DNA of 17,793 nt from Candidatus Nomurabacteria bacterium (GCA_943356425.1 CALRFE010000005.1:1-17793); one strand, 5' to 3'; shown: positions 1-7,263, counted from the stretch's first letter. The notes: generated by a model from the letters alone, not told the origin. Program-made: numbers and translations.

Positions 1-22
1 AACTTAATTTTTATTTAAACCT

Positions 23-613
23 ATGTTGATTCCAACGGTGATCGAAAAATCACAATTCGGCGAACGCGCCTATGATATTTATTCACGACTTCTTCGTGAA
101 CGCATTATTTTCTTGGGTGGCGCAATCGACGACTACACTGCAAACATCGTTATTGCACAGCTCCTCTTCCTTGAACACGAAGATCCCAAAAAAGAAATCA
201 AACTCTACATCAATTCTCCCGGCGGTTCAGTGACCGCTGCGATGGCGATCTATGACACCATGAATCACATCAAGCCGGACGTTGCGACGGTCTGTGTCGG
301 TATCGCAGCATCTGCGGCGGCAGTGCTCCTCTCATCGGGTGCAAAAGGAAAACGTTTCTGTCTTCCAAATTCTGAAGTTATGATCCACCAAGTCATGGGT
401 GGCGCAGAAGGACAAGCATCAGATATCGCAATCGTCGCAAAACACATTCTCCGTACAAAAGAGACATTGAATAAAATTCTCGCAAAAAATACGGGCAAAT
501 CGATCGACCAAGTTGAAAAAGATTCCGATCGCGATTACTACATGACATCCGATGAAGCAAAAAAATACGGCATCATCGACGAAATCATCACCAAATCAAA
601 AAGCGGAAAATAA
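23..613 (+). CDS. clpP: ATP-dependent Clp protease proteolytic subunit
   Basis: ClpP is the serine peptidase core of the Clp machine. It forms a double-heptamer barrel in the cytoplasm and degrades substrates unfolded by ClpX- or ClpA/C-type ATPases. The 196-residue product has the normal family length. The triad falls at the classical positions: Ser97 in GIAASAAA, His122 in MIHQ and Asp171 in DSDRDYYM. The oligomerisation and substrate segment YINSPGGSV is intact at about residues 62-70. The nucleophile motif is slightly unusual, GIAAS where GQAAS is common, but the Ser is present. The ATG follows an A/T-rich leader with TTTAAAC and no Shine-Dalgarno. Any upstream partner gene lies outside the window. 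It ends at a hairpin terminator shared with the convergent membrane-protein gene. Function is near certain. Confidence 0.97.
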   Translation: MLIPTVIEKSQFGERAYDIYSRLLRERIIFLGGAIDDYTANIVIAQLLFLEHEDPKKEIKLYINSPGGSVTAAMAIYDTMNHIKPDVATVCVGIAASAAAVLLSSGAKGKRFCLPNSEVMIHQVMGGAEGQASDIAIVAKHILRTKETLNKILAKNTGKSIDQVEKDSDRDYYMTSDEAKKYGIIDEIITKSKSGK

Positions 614-621
614 TTCCCACA

Positions 622-659
622 AAAAAATCCCCTCCGAAAAGTTCCGGAAGGGATTTTTT
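622..659. terminator. Bidirectional terminator between clpP and a membrane protein gene
   Basis: A 15-bp stem (622-636 with 645-659) has an A-tract on one side and a T-tract on the other. On the plus strand it has one C-A mismatch; on the minus strand that position is a G-U wobble, so the stem is complete. It sits in the 63-bp gap between convergent stops and probably serves both genes. Confidence 0.85.
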
Positions 660-676
660 GTTTTAAATACAAAGAA

Positions 677-1621
677 TTAATTCGATGACACCGGCGACAT
701 TGTAGATACTTCCTGCAACAACTCTTTGATGTTATCAGATTTACCATTGATGGCTTCGAGAAGACGCTCATGATTGAGCTTCAAGGAAAATATCATCGTG
801 ATGGCTTCGAGGTCATAGATTTCCCACGCACGCGCAGCAGCAATAACTTTGTACAAATCTTTAATTTTTTGAATTTGCATATCTTCAGGAAGAAGCGCGA
901 ATGTTTCAAATTCTGTGTGGAGCAGGTCGTTAATCTTATCATGTACATAACTCTGTACTTCTTTTAAGAAACCCACCGCGGCAGAATTTGTAAATTTGTC
1001 ACCCATTTCGTCTGTCAGTTCTTCATAGCGCGACTCAATCTCGTCATAAGAAACCGTAGGACCGAAAGAGAATATCTCCTTGAGTGCCAAATGCAAGATT
1101 TCAACATTTTTAATATCGTCGAAAATCTTTTTGACACATTCCTTTCTGGGAGATTTTTGCTCTGCAATAAAGTAATTTCGCTTGAGCCACCAACCAAAAA
1201 TTGATAGGTACTCCGGCATATCTTTAGCCCCATTCAACAACGCATATATTCCATCCTGATTGACCATATACATCCGGTCTAATATTTTCTTTTTTGCTTT
1301 TTCTGACCACATGGCTTCATATACCATCTCCAAGGTGCCATACTCATCGGGATTTGTTATTTTAAGGAGCTTCTTTTTAAGAAAAAGCCCCGTAAAAACT
1401 CGGAGAAGAATCACAACAACTACTGCTGCCCAAAATGAGAACCATGCTGAACCTGCAAGAACGAGATCAGTATCGTCCTGAGTACCAGAACCAGCTGGTT
1501 TAATGTTTAGGATAAATGTAACAAAGAAAGCGGCAGAGAACACAAACACGAGAAAAAACCAGAAAATAGATTCTCCCATGTTGCGCGCAAGAAAATGCAG
1601 GAAATTAGATTTCTTTTTCAT
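677..1621 (-). CDS. Uncharacterised protein with two N-terminal membrane helices
   Basis: I do not recognise this 314-residue protein. From the ATG at 1621 it begins MKKKSNFLHF and has two hydrophobic helices at about residues 18-38 and 55-80. A long polar, charged region of about 230 residues follows, probably cytoplasmic and helical, with no motif I can name. An in-frame ATG at 1660 is an unlikely start because it lies inside the -10 element (TACTAT) of a good promoter; the 1621 start leaves a leader of about 30 nt. It is preceded by its own promoter and by the terminator of the upstream small membrane gene, so it is probably a separate transcription unit. Coding status is well supported by length and by flanking promoter and terminator; function is unknown. 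Confidence 0.8.
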   Translation of the reverse strand: MKKKSNFLHFLARNMGESIFWFFLVFVFSAAFFVTFILNIKPAGSGTQDDTDLVLAGSAWFSFWAAVVVVILLRVFTGLFLKKKLLKITNPDEYGTLEMVYEAMWSEKAKKKILDRMYMVNQDGIYALLNGAKDMPEYLSIFGWWLKRNYFIAEQKSPRKECVKKIFDDIKNVEILHLALKEIFSFGPTVSYDEIESRYEELTDEMGDKFTNSAAVGFLKEVQSYVHDKINDLLHTEFETFALLPEDMQIQKIKDLYKVIAAARAWEIYDLEAITMIFSLKLNHERLLEAINGKSDNIKELLQEVSTMSPVSSN

Positions 1622-1658
1622 TGTAAAAGGATTTAAAGGGTTTAAATTGTTTAGGGAC

Positions 1659-1687
1659 ATAGTACTGCATAATCTGCAATATGTCAA
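1659..1687 (-). promoter_or_regulatory. Promoter for the membrane protein gene ending at 677
   Basis: On the minus strand TTGACA (1682-1687) and TACTAT (1659-1664) are separated by 17 bp. Predicted transcription start is near 1652. The downstream leader contains two TTTAAA stretches and no Shine-Dalgarno. This placement decides the start codon at 1621. Confidence 0.75.
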
Positions 1688-1701
1688 ATATTGTAAAAAC
1701 A

Positions 1702-1735
1702 AAAAATCCCCTTCCGTTACCGAAAGAGGATTTTT
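1702..1735 (-). terminator. Terminator of the 99-residue membrane protein gene
   Basis: The stem 1702-1716 with 1721-1735 has the loop TTAC (plus-strand reading). Read on the minus strand it is fully paired with two G-U wobbles and is followed by a T-rich tract. The plus-strand version has two C-A mismatches, so it works on the minus strand. It separates two minus-strand genes. Confidence 0.85.
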
Positions 1736-1753
1736 AATTTATTCATCCATTAA

Positions 1754-2053
1754 TTATGGCACAACATTAAATTTATTTTTTTCGTACTTTTTGTATTTAT
1801 TGTAACAAAGAACCAGGAATGGTGTCACCGGAAGCAACATAGCGAAACAACAGCCTGCAACCATTCGTCCTTCGTATGTATACCACTCGGGTTGGTTATT
1901 CCATGAAGTAAATCCCAACAACTTCAAAATCGGAACGAGGTCCATAGGTCGTGTATTTGAATAGTAGAGAAATACTATTCCCATAATTGCAAAGACAAGA
2001 AAGAAAATTCCGAAAAATACTGTGGCTTTCGCCCAAGAAACTGGTTTATTCAT
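1754..2053 (-). CDS. Small two-helix membrane protein, unknown function
   Basis: This is a 99-residue protein that I do not recognise. It has a hydrophobic helix at about residues 10-31, a polar loop with aromatic residues (PEWYTYEGRM) at about residues 55-64, and a second helix at about residues 65-83 rich in Cys, Met, Pro and Leu. The C-terminus is Lys- and Tyr-rich (YNKYKKYEKNKF) and likely cytoplasmic. The gene has its own TTGACA/TAGTAT promoter about 26 bp upstream and its own terminator, so it is transcribed alone. There is no Shine-Dalgarno before the ATG; the leader is A/T-rich. Coding is likely because of the promoter-ORF-terminator arrangement and the amphipathic layout. Confidence 0.7.
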   Translation of the reverse strand: MNKPVSWAKATVFFGIFFLVFAIMGIVFLYYSNTRPMDLVPILKLLGFTSWNNQPEWYTYEGRMVAGCCFAMLLPVTPFLVLCYNKYKKYEKNKFNVVP

Positions 2054-2078
2054 AGAAAAGGAGTTTTTAGTTTAGTTC

Positions 2079-2106
2079 ATACTACCACACAGAAATACGC
2101 TGTCAA
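2079..2106 (-). promoter_or_regulatory. Promoter for the 99-residue membrane protein gene
   Basis: On the minus strand TTGACA (2101-2106), a 16-bp spacer and TAGTAT (2079-2084). Predicted start of transcription is about 20 nt before the ATG at 2053. Confidence 0.7.
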
Positions 2107-2107
2107 A

Positions 2108-2137
2108 TTAGACACCTCTCGCTGATTCTGGTACTAT
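2108..2137 (+). promoter_or_regulatory. Possible rny promoter with a long leader
   Basis: TTAGAC (2108-2113), an 18-bp spacer and TACTAT (2132-2137). This would give an unusually long leader of about 155 nt for this window. The leader holds a short hairpin near 2252-2272 (stem CTTACTAC with GTAGTGGG, using G-U pairs) and two copies of GGTAATTTC. The match is moderate; a nearer promoter cannot be excluded. Confidence 0.35.
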
Positions 2138-2301
2138 GAGCGCATAGGTTTTAAATTTATTGGTAATTTCACTTTCGCTCGAAACTATCCTCGCGTTCCA
2201 CACCTGTATGACTTTTACGAACTTTCCACACTCTTGTCATAACACACTTGTACTTACTACGAAATGTAGTGGGTAATTTCTCGCGAAAAAATTAATATTT
2301 T

Positions 2302-3828
2302 ATGAGTATATTTATGTTGGCATTCGCCGGGCTTGCAGCCTTGGTGGGTATAGGTGTCGGCTATTATCTCCGGGTCCTCGTCGCAAAAGGTATTCGTGGC
2401 TCGATGGAGCTCGATATCAAACCGATGCTGACCGGCGCAACCGAGCAATCCCAACGGAACCTCGATGATGCAAAGAAAAACGCCGGCTAAAACTACGGTG
2501 AGCTTCGTGGTCTTGAAAAAGAAAAAGCGGACGAATTCAAAAAGACCGAGACACGTTTGATCAAGAAAGAAGAGCTCTTGGATGCGCGCCAAGTTGAAAT
2601 CGACAAAGAGATCGAGAACATCAAACTCAAAGTCGAAGAAATAAAGAAAATAAAAGAACGCGTCGACCAGGCAGATTTCGAAAAACAAAAGGCACTTGAA
2701 AAAGTTGCTGGTCTTTCTGCGGAAGATGCAAAAGATATGCTTTTGAAAACAGTCGAGGCAAATTACGAAGAAGATTTCCTCGTTCGCATGCAGAAACTCG
2801 AACAGAGCGCCAATGAACGCCTTGATCGTCGCGCAAAAGATATTCTTGCAACTGCGATCCAACGTCTCGCCTCTTCGACCGCATCTGAAATGATGACGAC
2901 CATCGTCAACATTCCATCAGACGAGATCAAAGGAAAGATCAGCGGAAAAGAAGGACGCAACATCCGCGCATTCGAACGCGCATCCGGTGTTGAGCTCGTC
3001 GTCGACGATACTCCGGGTTCGATCATCATTTCGAGCTTCGATCCGGTCCGTCGCCAAGTTGCACGCGTCGCGCTCGAAAATCTCATTCTCGATGGACGTA
3101 TTCAACCTGCAAAGATCGAAGAGGTCGTCGAAAAAGCAAAAGAGGAGATCAACAAGATCATCAAACAAAAAGGAGAAGAAGCAGTCTACGAATGCGGAAT
3201 TTTCAACTTCGATCCGCGCATCATTGCGATCATCGGCCGTCTCTATTTCCGTACGAGTTATGGACAGAACGTCCTTCAGCACTCAATTGAAATGACGCAC
3301 ATCGCCGGCATGATCGCTGAAGAGCTCGGTGCAGACGTCGCAATCGCAAAGGCAGGCGCGCTCGTCCACGACATCGGAAAAGCACTCGACCATGAAGTCC
3401 AAGGTACGCACATCGAGATCGGCATGCGTATCCTTCAGAAATTCGGCGCAGATCCTCGTGTTGTAACTGCGATGAAATCGCACCACGAAGATTATCCATA
3501 CGAAACGATCGAAGCAGTCATTGTGCAAACTGCAGATGCGATCTCAGGCGGACGTCCTGGCGCACGTCGCGACAGTGTTGAAAATTATTTGAAACGTTTG
3601 GCAGAACTTGAAGCATTGGTAAACAGTTTTGAAGGCATCGAACGCACATACGCGCTTCAAGCTGGACGCGAGATCCGTGTCTTCGTTACACCAGAGAAAG
3701 TTGGCGATGCGGAAGCACGCGACATGGCACGCAACATCGCACAAAAGATCGAACAAGAACTCAAGTATCCGGGAGAAATCAAAGTGACGATGATACGCGA
3801 AACACGCGTCATTGAATACGCCCGGTAG
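2302..3828 (+). pseudogene. rny: Ribonuclease Y interrupted by an in-frame TAA after codon 62
   Basis: RNase Y is a membrane-anchored endonuclease that starts mRNA decay. The reading frame 2302-3828 has 509 codons, close to the usual family length, and is in one frame throughout except for TAA at 2488-2490. Before the stop: a membrane anchor at about residues 4-25 and the start of the coiled coil. After it: the rest of the coiled coil, a KH domain with GKEGRN at about residues 215-220 (numbering the full frame), and an HD domain with VHDIGKA, whose His and Asp are at about 356-357, then EYAR at the C-terminus. The first start codon after the stop is a TTG at 2557 inside the coiled coil, with no obvious ribosome site, so clean reinitiation looks poor. 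Possible explanations are a true nonsense mutation, readthrough, reinitiation giving a soluble enzyme, or a one-base sequence error. The domains are certain; the state of the gene is not. Confidence 0.9.
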
Positions 3829-3845
3829 TAGAGCTTTGATTCGTT

Positions 3846-4100
3846 ATGTTCTACGTCTATTGTTTAGAAAATGAAAAAACACAAGACTTGTATTTTGGTT
3901 ATACAATTAACCTTAAGGAAAGACTTGTAGAACATAACAAAGGCAAAAATATATCGACCAAAAGATACATGCCATGGAAAATTATATATTATGAAGCATA
4001 TTTACTTGAATCGGACGCGAGGAGACGTGAAAAATATTTAAAGACAACCATGGGTAGAAGGATGTTCAAGAAAAGATTGAAAGATTACTTCGCGTCCTAA
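3846..4100 (+). CDS. GIY-YIG nuclease-superfamily protein (UPF0213/UvrC-N-like)
   Basis: An 84-residue single-domain GIY-YIG protein. The first strand motif is YVYCL at residues 3-7 and the second is YFG at 16-18 in DLYFGYT. The family Arg follows in LKERLVEH (Arg26), and the Glu expected to bind metal lies in the REKYLKT helix at about residue 62. Length matches free-standing UPF0213-type members, which are structure-specific or of unknown target; homing endonucleases of this superfamily are longer and carry DNA-binding domains. It begins 17 bp after the rny stop, so it could be co-transcribed with rny, and a 15-bp-stem terminator follows at 4177. It is bracketed by inverted and direct repeats, which suggests it travels as a cassette. 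Its AT-rich codons differ from those of rny (for example AAA, TAT and ATA in runs), consistent with separate origin. Confidence 0.88.
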   Translation: MFYVYCLENEKTQDLYFGYTINLKERLVEHNKGKNISTKRYMPWKIIYYEAYLLESDARRREKYLKTTMGRRMFKKRLKDYFAS

Positions 4101-4127
4101 AAATTTTGGTCTTTAAATCAAAGTCTC

Positions 4128-4149
4128 ACTACCGGGTACGCCCGGTAGT
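4128..4149. repeat. 22-bp palindromic hairpin at the right end of the GIY-YIG cassette
   Basis: Perfect 9-bp arms ACTACCGGG and CCCGGTAGT surround the loop TACG. The left arm belongs to the cassette's inverted repeat and the right arm to the duplicated rny end. There is no T-tract, so it is not a terminator. The same 9-4-9 geometry occurs near tRNA-Gly at 8721-8742 and 8768-8789. Confidence 0.85.
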
Positions 4150-4176
4150 CAGATAGATCCAAAGAAAGACAAAATA

Positions 4177-4211
4177 GAGAAAATCCCTAGGCTAAACCTA
4201 GGGATTTTCTC
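4177..4211 (+). terminator. Terminator after rny and the GIY-YIG gene
   Basis: A perfect 15-bp stem (4177-4191 with 4197-4211) has the 5-nt loop CTAAA and ends in ATTTTCTC. The remaining bases to 4320 are AT-rich with no gene that I can see. Confidence 0.85.
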
Positions 4212-4320
4212 TTGTGAAACACTACTTCTAAAGAAAAAATGAATTATTTATGAAACAAAGATAAAGAAGTGGGATACCCCCATTGAAGTGAACCTGAAAA
4301 AAACGAATATGCCTTTGAAA

Positions 4321-4329
4321 TGCTATACT
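4321..4329 (+). promoter_or_regulatory. Extended -10 promoter of the desaturase gene
   Basis: TGCTATACT is an extended -10 (TG-N-TATACT) and no good -35 lies upstream at normal spacing. The predicted transcript starts only about 13 nt before the ATG at 4349. Confidence 0.55.
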
Positions 4330-4348
4330 AAAAGAAAACCCTACAGAC

Positions 4349-5401
4349 ATGGAAAAGATTAAATTTACTTCGACCGGCGCTTTCACTCAAGCCCTAAAAC
4401 AACGAGTGAACGAATTCTTTAAAAAAAATAACATCAGCAAAAAAGGAAATTTCAACTTGCACTTGAAATCGACCATTCTGCTCGTATCGTTCGTCATCTC
4501 CTACATTGGAGCATTCTATCTGCCACCATTTACTCTTCTACGGATCATCTCGACCATCATTCTTGGATTTTCAGTTGTCGGCATCGGCTTCAATATCATG
4601 CATGACGGCGCGCATGGATCATATTCGACTAAAAGTTGGATCAACACGCTTGCAGGACATTCGATGAATCTCATCGGCGCAACGGTATCCCTCTGGAAAC
4701 CGAAACACAACATCCTGCACCACACCTTCACCAACATCGCCGGACATGATGATGACATTGAACTCTACCCGCTCGTTCGCACACTGCCACACCAGAAAAA
4801 ATTATTACTGCATCGTGTTCAGAATTGGTATTTTTGGGCACTGTATCCATTCCATCTTTTTTTATGGATCTATGGATCCGATTTCCAGCAATATTTCAAA
4901 CAACGCGTTGCAACACAGAAAGTACCGTTCTCGACCCGTGAACATTTCATATTTTGGATCACAAAAATAACACACATCGGATTATTTTTAGTGCTCCCCA
5001 TATGCACGGTCGGTATCATTGCAACGCTCGTTTCGTACATCGTCACCATGATGATCGCAAGCATTATCCTTTCATTCGTATTCCAATGCGCACATTTAGT
5101 CACCGAGACAACAATGCGTGATGTCGGCGACGAGCATACAAAAGAATGGACCGTACATCAATTGGAAACGACTGCGGATTTCGGGCAGAAGAGCAAAATG
5201 CTCACTTGGTTTTTGGGCGGACTCAATTTTCAAGTGGAGCATCATCTGTTTCACGACATATCGCATGTGCATTATCCGAAGATCAGTCGTATCGTGAAAG
5301 AAACTTGTGCGGAATTCAAAATTCCCTATCATGAATACCCAACTTTCCTTGGTGCGCTCAAAAGCCATTTCAGTTACATGAAGAAAATGGCAATTACTTA
5401 A
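4349..5401 (+). CDS. Membrane fatty acid desaturase (acyl-lipid/front-end type)
   Basis: A 350-residue integral-membrane di-iron desaturase. The three His boxes are complete: HDGAH at 85-89, HNILHH at 120-125 and QVEHH at 295-299. Hydrophobic segments lie at about 41-58, 62-82, 160-175, 203-224 and 226-247, and the boxes face the cytoplasm in this family. The Gln in the third box is typical of delta-5/delta-6 front-end and related acyl-lipid desaturases, but there is no cytochrome b5 domain, as in cyanobacterial and actinobacterial forms; electrons would need a separate donor not seen here. The reaction is oxygen-dependent introduction of a cis double bond into an acyl chain. It is transcribed alone, with an extended -10 promoter and a terminator. 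Regiospecificity cannot be read from the sequence. It is unexpected in a lineage that usually lacks fatty acid synthesis, so action on scavenged or host lipids is an inference. Confidence 0.93.
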   Translation: MEKIKFTSTGAFTQALKQRVNEFFKKNNISKKGNFNLHLKSTILLVSFVISYIGAFYLPPFTLLRIISTIILGFSVVGIGFNIMHDGAHGSYSTKSWINTLAGHSMNLIGATVSLWKPKHNILHHTFTNIAGHDDDIELYPLVRTLPHQKKLLLHRVQNWYFWALYPFHLFLWIYGSDFQQYFKQRVATQKVPFSTREHFIFWITKITHIGLFLVLPICTVGIIATLVSYIVTMMIASIILSFVFQCAHLVTETTMRDVGDEHTKEWTVHQLETTADFGQKSKMLTWFLGGLNFQVEHHLFHDISHVHYPKISRIVKETCAEFKIPYHEYPTFLGALKSHFSYMKKMAIT

Positions 5402-5421
5402 AACTATTCTTTATACAAATT

Positions 5422-5457
5422 AAAAAAGCTTCGAAGATTTTTCTTCGAAGCTTTTTT
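5422..5457. terminator. Bidirectional terminator between desaturase and the DHS-like gene
   Basis: A perfect 15-bp stem, 5422-5436 with 5443-5457, carries six A's on one side and six T's on the other around a 6-nt loop. It lies between convergent genes and can serve both strands. Confidence 0.9.
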
Positions 5458-5481
5458 GTTTGAAATTTAAAATTAAAAGAA

Positions 5482-6660
5482 TTATTTACCCAACAGAACT
5501 GCTGCAATCAAGGGGAACGCAAGCGTCACATCAGATTGTATTATCTTGTAGAAACTATCAACTGAAAGTTTATCCCAAGTCATCTTCTCTTTTCCTCCGG
5601 CGCCAGTGTAGGAACCTTGCGACATATGCGATGTGTTGATTTCAATAAAACCAGCCCAATCGCGCACATTTTCGAGCATATTATCATGCTTCAAAGATGG
5701 AACAACACAAATTGGAAAGTCAGCTGAAATCCCGCCACCGAGTTGCAAGAATGCAATTTTGGAATCTTGCGAATTTTTCATATACCAATCATACAGTTCA
5801 TGCATGTATTCAAGTCCAGTCTTAATCGCAAATGGATTTAGTCTTCCCAGATCCGCCCTCTTATGAGGACCGGCATAAGTATAACTTGAAATAATATTAC
5901 CCATCGTTGAATCTTCAAATCCAGGCACGATAATTGGTATGCCTTTCTGTTGCGCTGCAAGTGTCCAACAACATTCCGGCTTGCCAGCAGGATCACCTTT
6001 AATAAGATCATCAGTGAGCAACCGGCGAAAATATTCGCTTGGAAAATGTCTTCCTCCTTCAAGCATGATGCCGAGTTCAGGATCATTAATAACCTGAATC
6101 TTTTTTCCTTCTTCCCTTATCATTTCTGTAACTGGAGGTTCAAGGAGGCGCACACTTTCAAGCTCAGGCAAAAAAGTGTCGGTAATCCGGCGTAATTCTG
6201 CATCACGCAATTCAACTTCCTGTTCCGGCGTCAATTCAGGATAGTTTGCAATGTATCCATAATACGAATGCGCCACAAACCGGTAATATGATTCTTCGTG
6301 ATTTGCTCCGGTCGCAGAAATAAGGTGTACTTTCCCTTGATTGATGAGTTCGGAAAGTAAAATTCCAATTTGGAACGAGCTCAGTGCTCCTGCAACAGTG
6401 ATAACAAGTTTTCCTCCGTTGTCCAAATGTTTTTTAAGCCAAAAGGCGGTTTCGAGCGTCGCACCTGCATTACAGTGGAGCATCGTCCGCCCTAAAAAAT
6501 CTGTGATGATGCCTCCAGTCTCACCCCGGTAACTTTTACAGAATGAGAGCATATCATCAATTTCATGATCCCGCTCTGCTTGGGTTCTAATCATCGAGCG
6601 CAATTTTGGAGAAAGTTTTTCGAGTTTTTTCTCGAGAGGTACAATTTCATTTTCAGCCAT
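5482..6660 (-). CDS. Deoxyhypusine synthase family protein (probable polyamine enzyme)
   Basis: A 392-residue member of the deoxyhypusine synthase (DHS) fold, an NAD-dependent enzyme that moves the aminobutyl group of spermidine. The Rossmann-like core shows GGKLVITVAGALSS (82-95), ISATGANHEESYY (114-126) and LQLGGGIS (305-312). The catalytic Lys is probably Lys364 in KEKMTWDKL, aligned with the EAVSWGK motif of the eukaryotic enzyme, and the nearby Glu and Trp are kept. The GGGVVKHH segment of the human enzyme reads GGGISADF here, so the substrate-side His pair is missing. Bacteria have no eIF5A, and bacterial relatives are known to make homospermidine or have undefined roles; homospermidine synthase activity is plausible but unproven. 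It has its own promoter (TTGACA-17-TATACA) and shares a terminator with the desaturase. The ATG at 6660 follows a leader with AATTTAAACCC. Confidence 0.9.
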   Translation of the reverse strand: MAENEIVPLEKKLEKLSPKLRSMIRTQAERDHEIDDMLSFCKSYRGETGGIITDFLGRTMLHCNAGATLETAFWLKKHLDNGGKLVITVAGALSSFQIGILLSELINQGKVHLISATGANHEESYYRFVAHSYYGYIANYPELTPEQEVELRDAELRRITDTFLPELESVRLLEPPVTEMIREEGKKIQVINDPELGIMLEGGRHFPSEYFRRLLTDDLIKGDPAGKPECCWTLAAQQKGIPIIVPGFEDSTMGNIISSYTYAGPHKRADLGRLNPFAIKTGLEYMHELYDWYMKNSQDSKIAFLQLGGGISADFPICVVPSLKHDNMLENVRDWAGFIEINTSHMSQGSYTGAGGKEKMTWDKLSVDSFYKIIQSDVTLAFPLIAAVLLGK

Positions 6661-6706
6661 TGGTAGTTGGGTTTAAATTGTGAAAAAAGTTAAAAAAGTT
6701 TCCCTA

Positions 6707-6735
6707 TGTATACTAAAAAATGCCTATTTTGTCAA
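6707..6735 (-). promoter_or_regulatory. Promoter of the DHS-like gene
   Basis: On the minus strand TTGACA (6730-6735), a 17-bp spacer and TATACA (6707-6712). The transcript would start near 6700, giving a leader of about 40 nt. Confidence 0.75.
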
Positions 6736-6811
6736 AAAATGGACACTTTTTTCGACTTTTGAGGCAAATTTGACAAATTCATCAACCAGTGTGAAAAAAC
6801 CATTGCAAACA

Positions 6812-6864
6812 TTGCGCGCTGGAAAAGGAGGTATATACTATATAGGTAGCTTATGGGTACCTAT
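6812..6864 (+). promoter_or_regulatory. HU promoter with an overlapping inverted repeat
   Basis: TTGCGC (6812-6817), a 16-bp spacer and TATACT (6834-6839). Directly downstream, where transcription should start, is an inverted repeat ATAGGTA (6842-6848) and TACCTAT (6858-6864), a candidate operator. An AGGAGG at 6826-6831 lies within the promoter spacer, more than 90 bp from the HU start, so it is not a ribosome site for HU. The leader to 6924 is about 78 nt. Confidence 0.5.
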
Positions 6865-6923
6865 CACCTATGAGTTTCGTAACCCTTTGGGTCGAGTTTT
6901 TATAAGTAATACCCGCATAAACT

Positions 6924-7196
6924 ATGAATAAACAAGCACTCGTTGAATGGGTTCACGGTAAAATCGGCGGCACAAAAGTCGCTGCTGAAGAAGTTGTTGA
7001 CGGAATGATCGAACAGATCATCGGCACACTCAAGAAAGGTGAAGAAGTCTCAATCGCAGGCCTCGGAATCTTTTTTGTAAAACAATCAGCAGCTCGCATG
7101 GGCCGCAATCCAAAGACCGGCGAAGCAGTTAAGATCGCCGCAAAGAAAAGTCCTAAATTCCGCGCCGCAAAGGCGTTCAAGGACGCAGTCAAATAA
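6924..7196 (+). CDS. hup: HU/IHF family nucleoid DNA-binding protein
   Basis: A 90-residue HU-type protein, the usual length. HU dimers bend and compact DNA with little sequence preference. The two N-terminal helices (residues 3-38) are followed by the beta saddle with GLGIFFVKQSAA and the DNA-intercalating arm RMGRNPKTGE (58-67), including the conserved RNP and Pro. The C-terminal helix is SPKFRAAKAFKDAVK. It is transcribed alone from a promoter with a possible operator and ends at a very strong terminator. HU is needed by many Xer/tyrosine recombination and replication-initiation systems, so it could matter for the repeats and parS sites elsewhere in this window, but nothing here links them directly. 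Confidence 0.96.
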   Translation: MNKQALVEWVHGKIGGTKVAAEEVVDGMIEQIIGTLKKGEEVSIAGLGIFFVKQSAARMGRNPKTGEAVKIAAKKSPKFRAAKAFKDAVK

Positions 7197-7210
7197 TTTC
7201 TCTCGAGAGA

Positions 7211-7251
7211 AAATCAAAAAAGCGACGCCGTAGGCGTCGCTTTTTTGATTT
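7211..7251 (+). terminator. HU terminator
   Basis: A perfect 19-bp stem (7211-7229 with 7233-7251) has the loop GTA and a T6 tract. It is the strongest simple hairpin on the plus strand here. Confidence 0.92.
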
Positions 7252-7263
7252 CCCCTTTTTTGA

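Larger units (their letters stand above)
3817..4149. mobile_element. Repeat-bounded cassette carrying a GIY-YIG gene
   Basis: The 13-bp sequence TACGCCCGGTAGT, which contains the last codons and stop of rny, occurs at 3817-3829 and again at 4137-4149, on either side of the GIY-YIG gene. Inside these copies lies an inverted repeat, 3821-3841 against 4116-4136, with 17 of 21 positions matching. The pattern fits insertion at the rny 3' end with a preserved copy of that end. The direct and inverted repeats are seen directly; mobility is inferred. Confidence 0.6.

Noticed and set aside
2488..2490. Reassigned stop codon as an explanation for the broken rny frame
   Set aside because: TAA ends most other genes in the window at the expected family lengths, so a general code change does not fit.
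6680..6931. Open frame of 83 codons with a GTG start ahead of HU, containing GIYYIG-like letters
   Set aside because: It overlaps the HU start, crosses a promoter and inverted repeat, and its residues are low-complexity. The GIYYIG string is a chance reading of the TATA-rich promoter.
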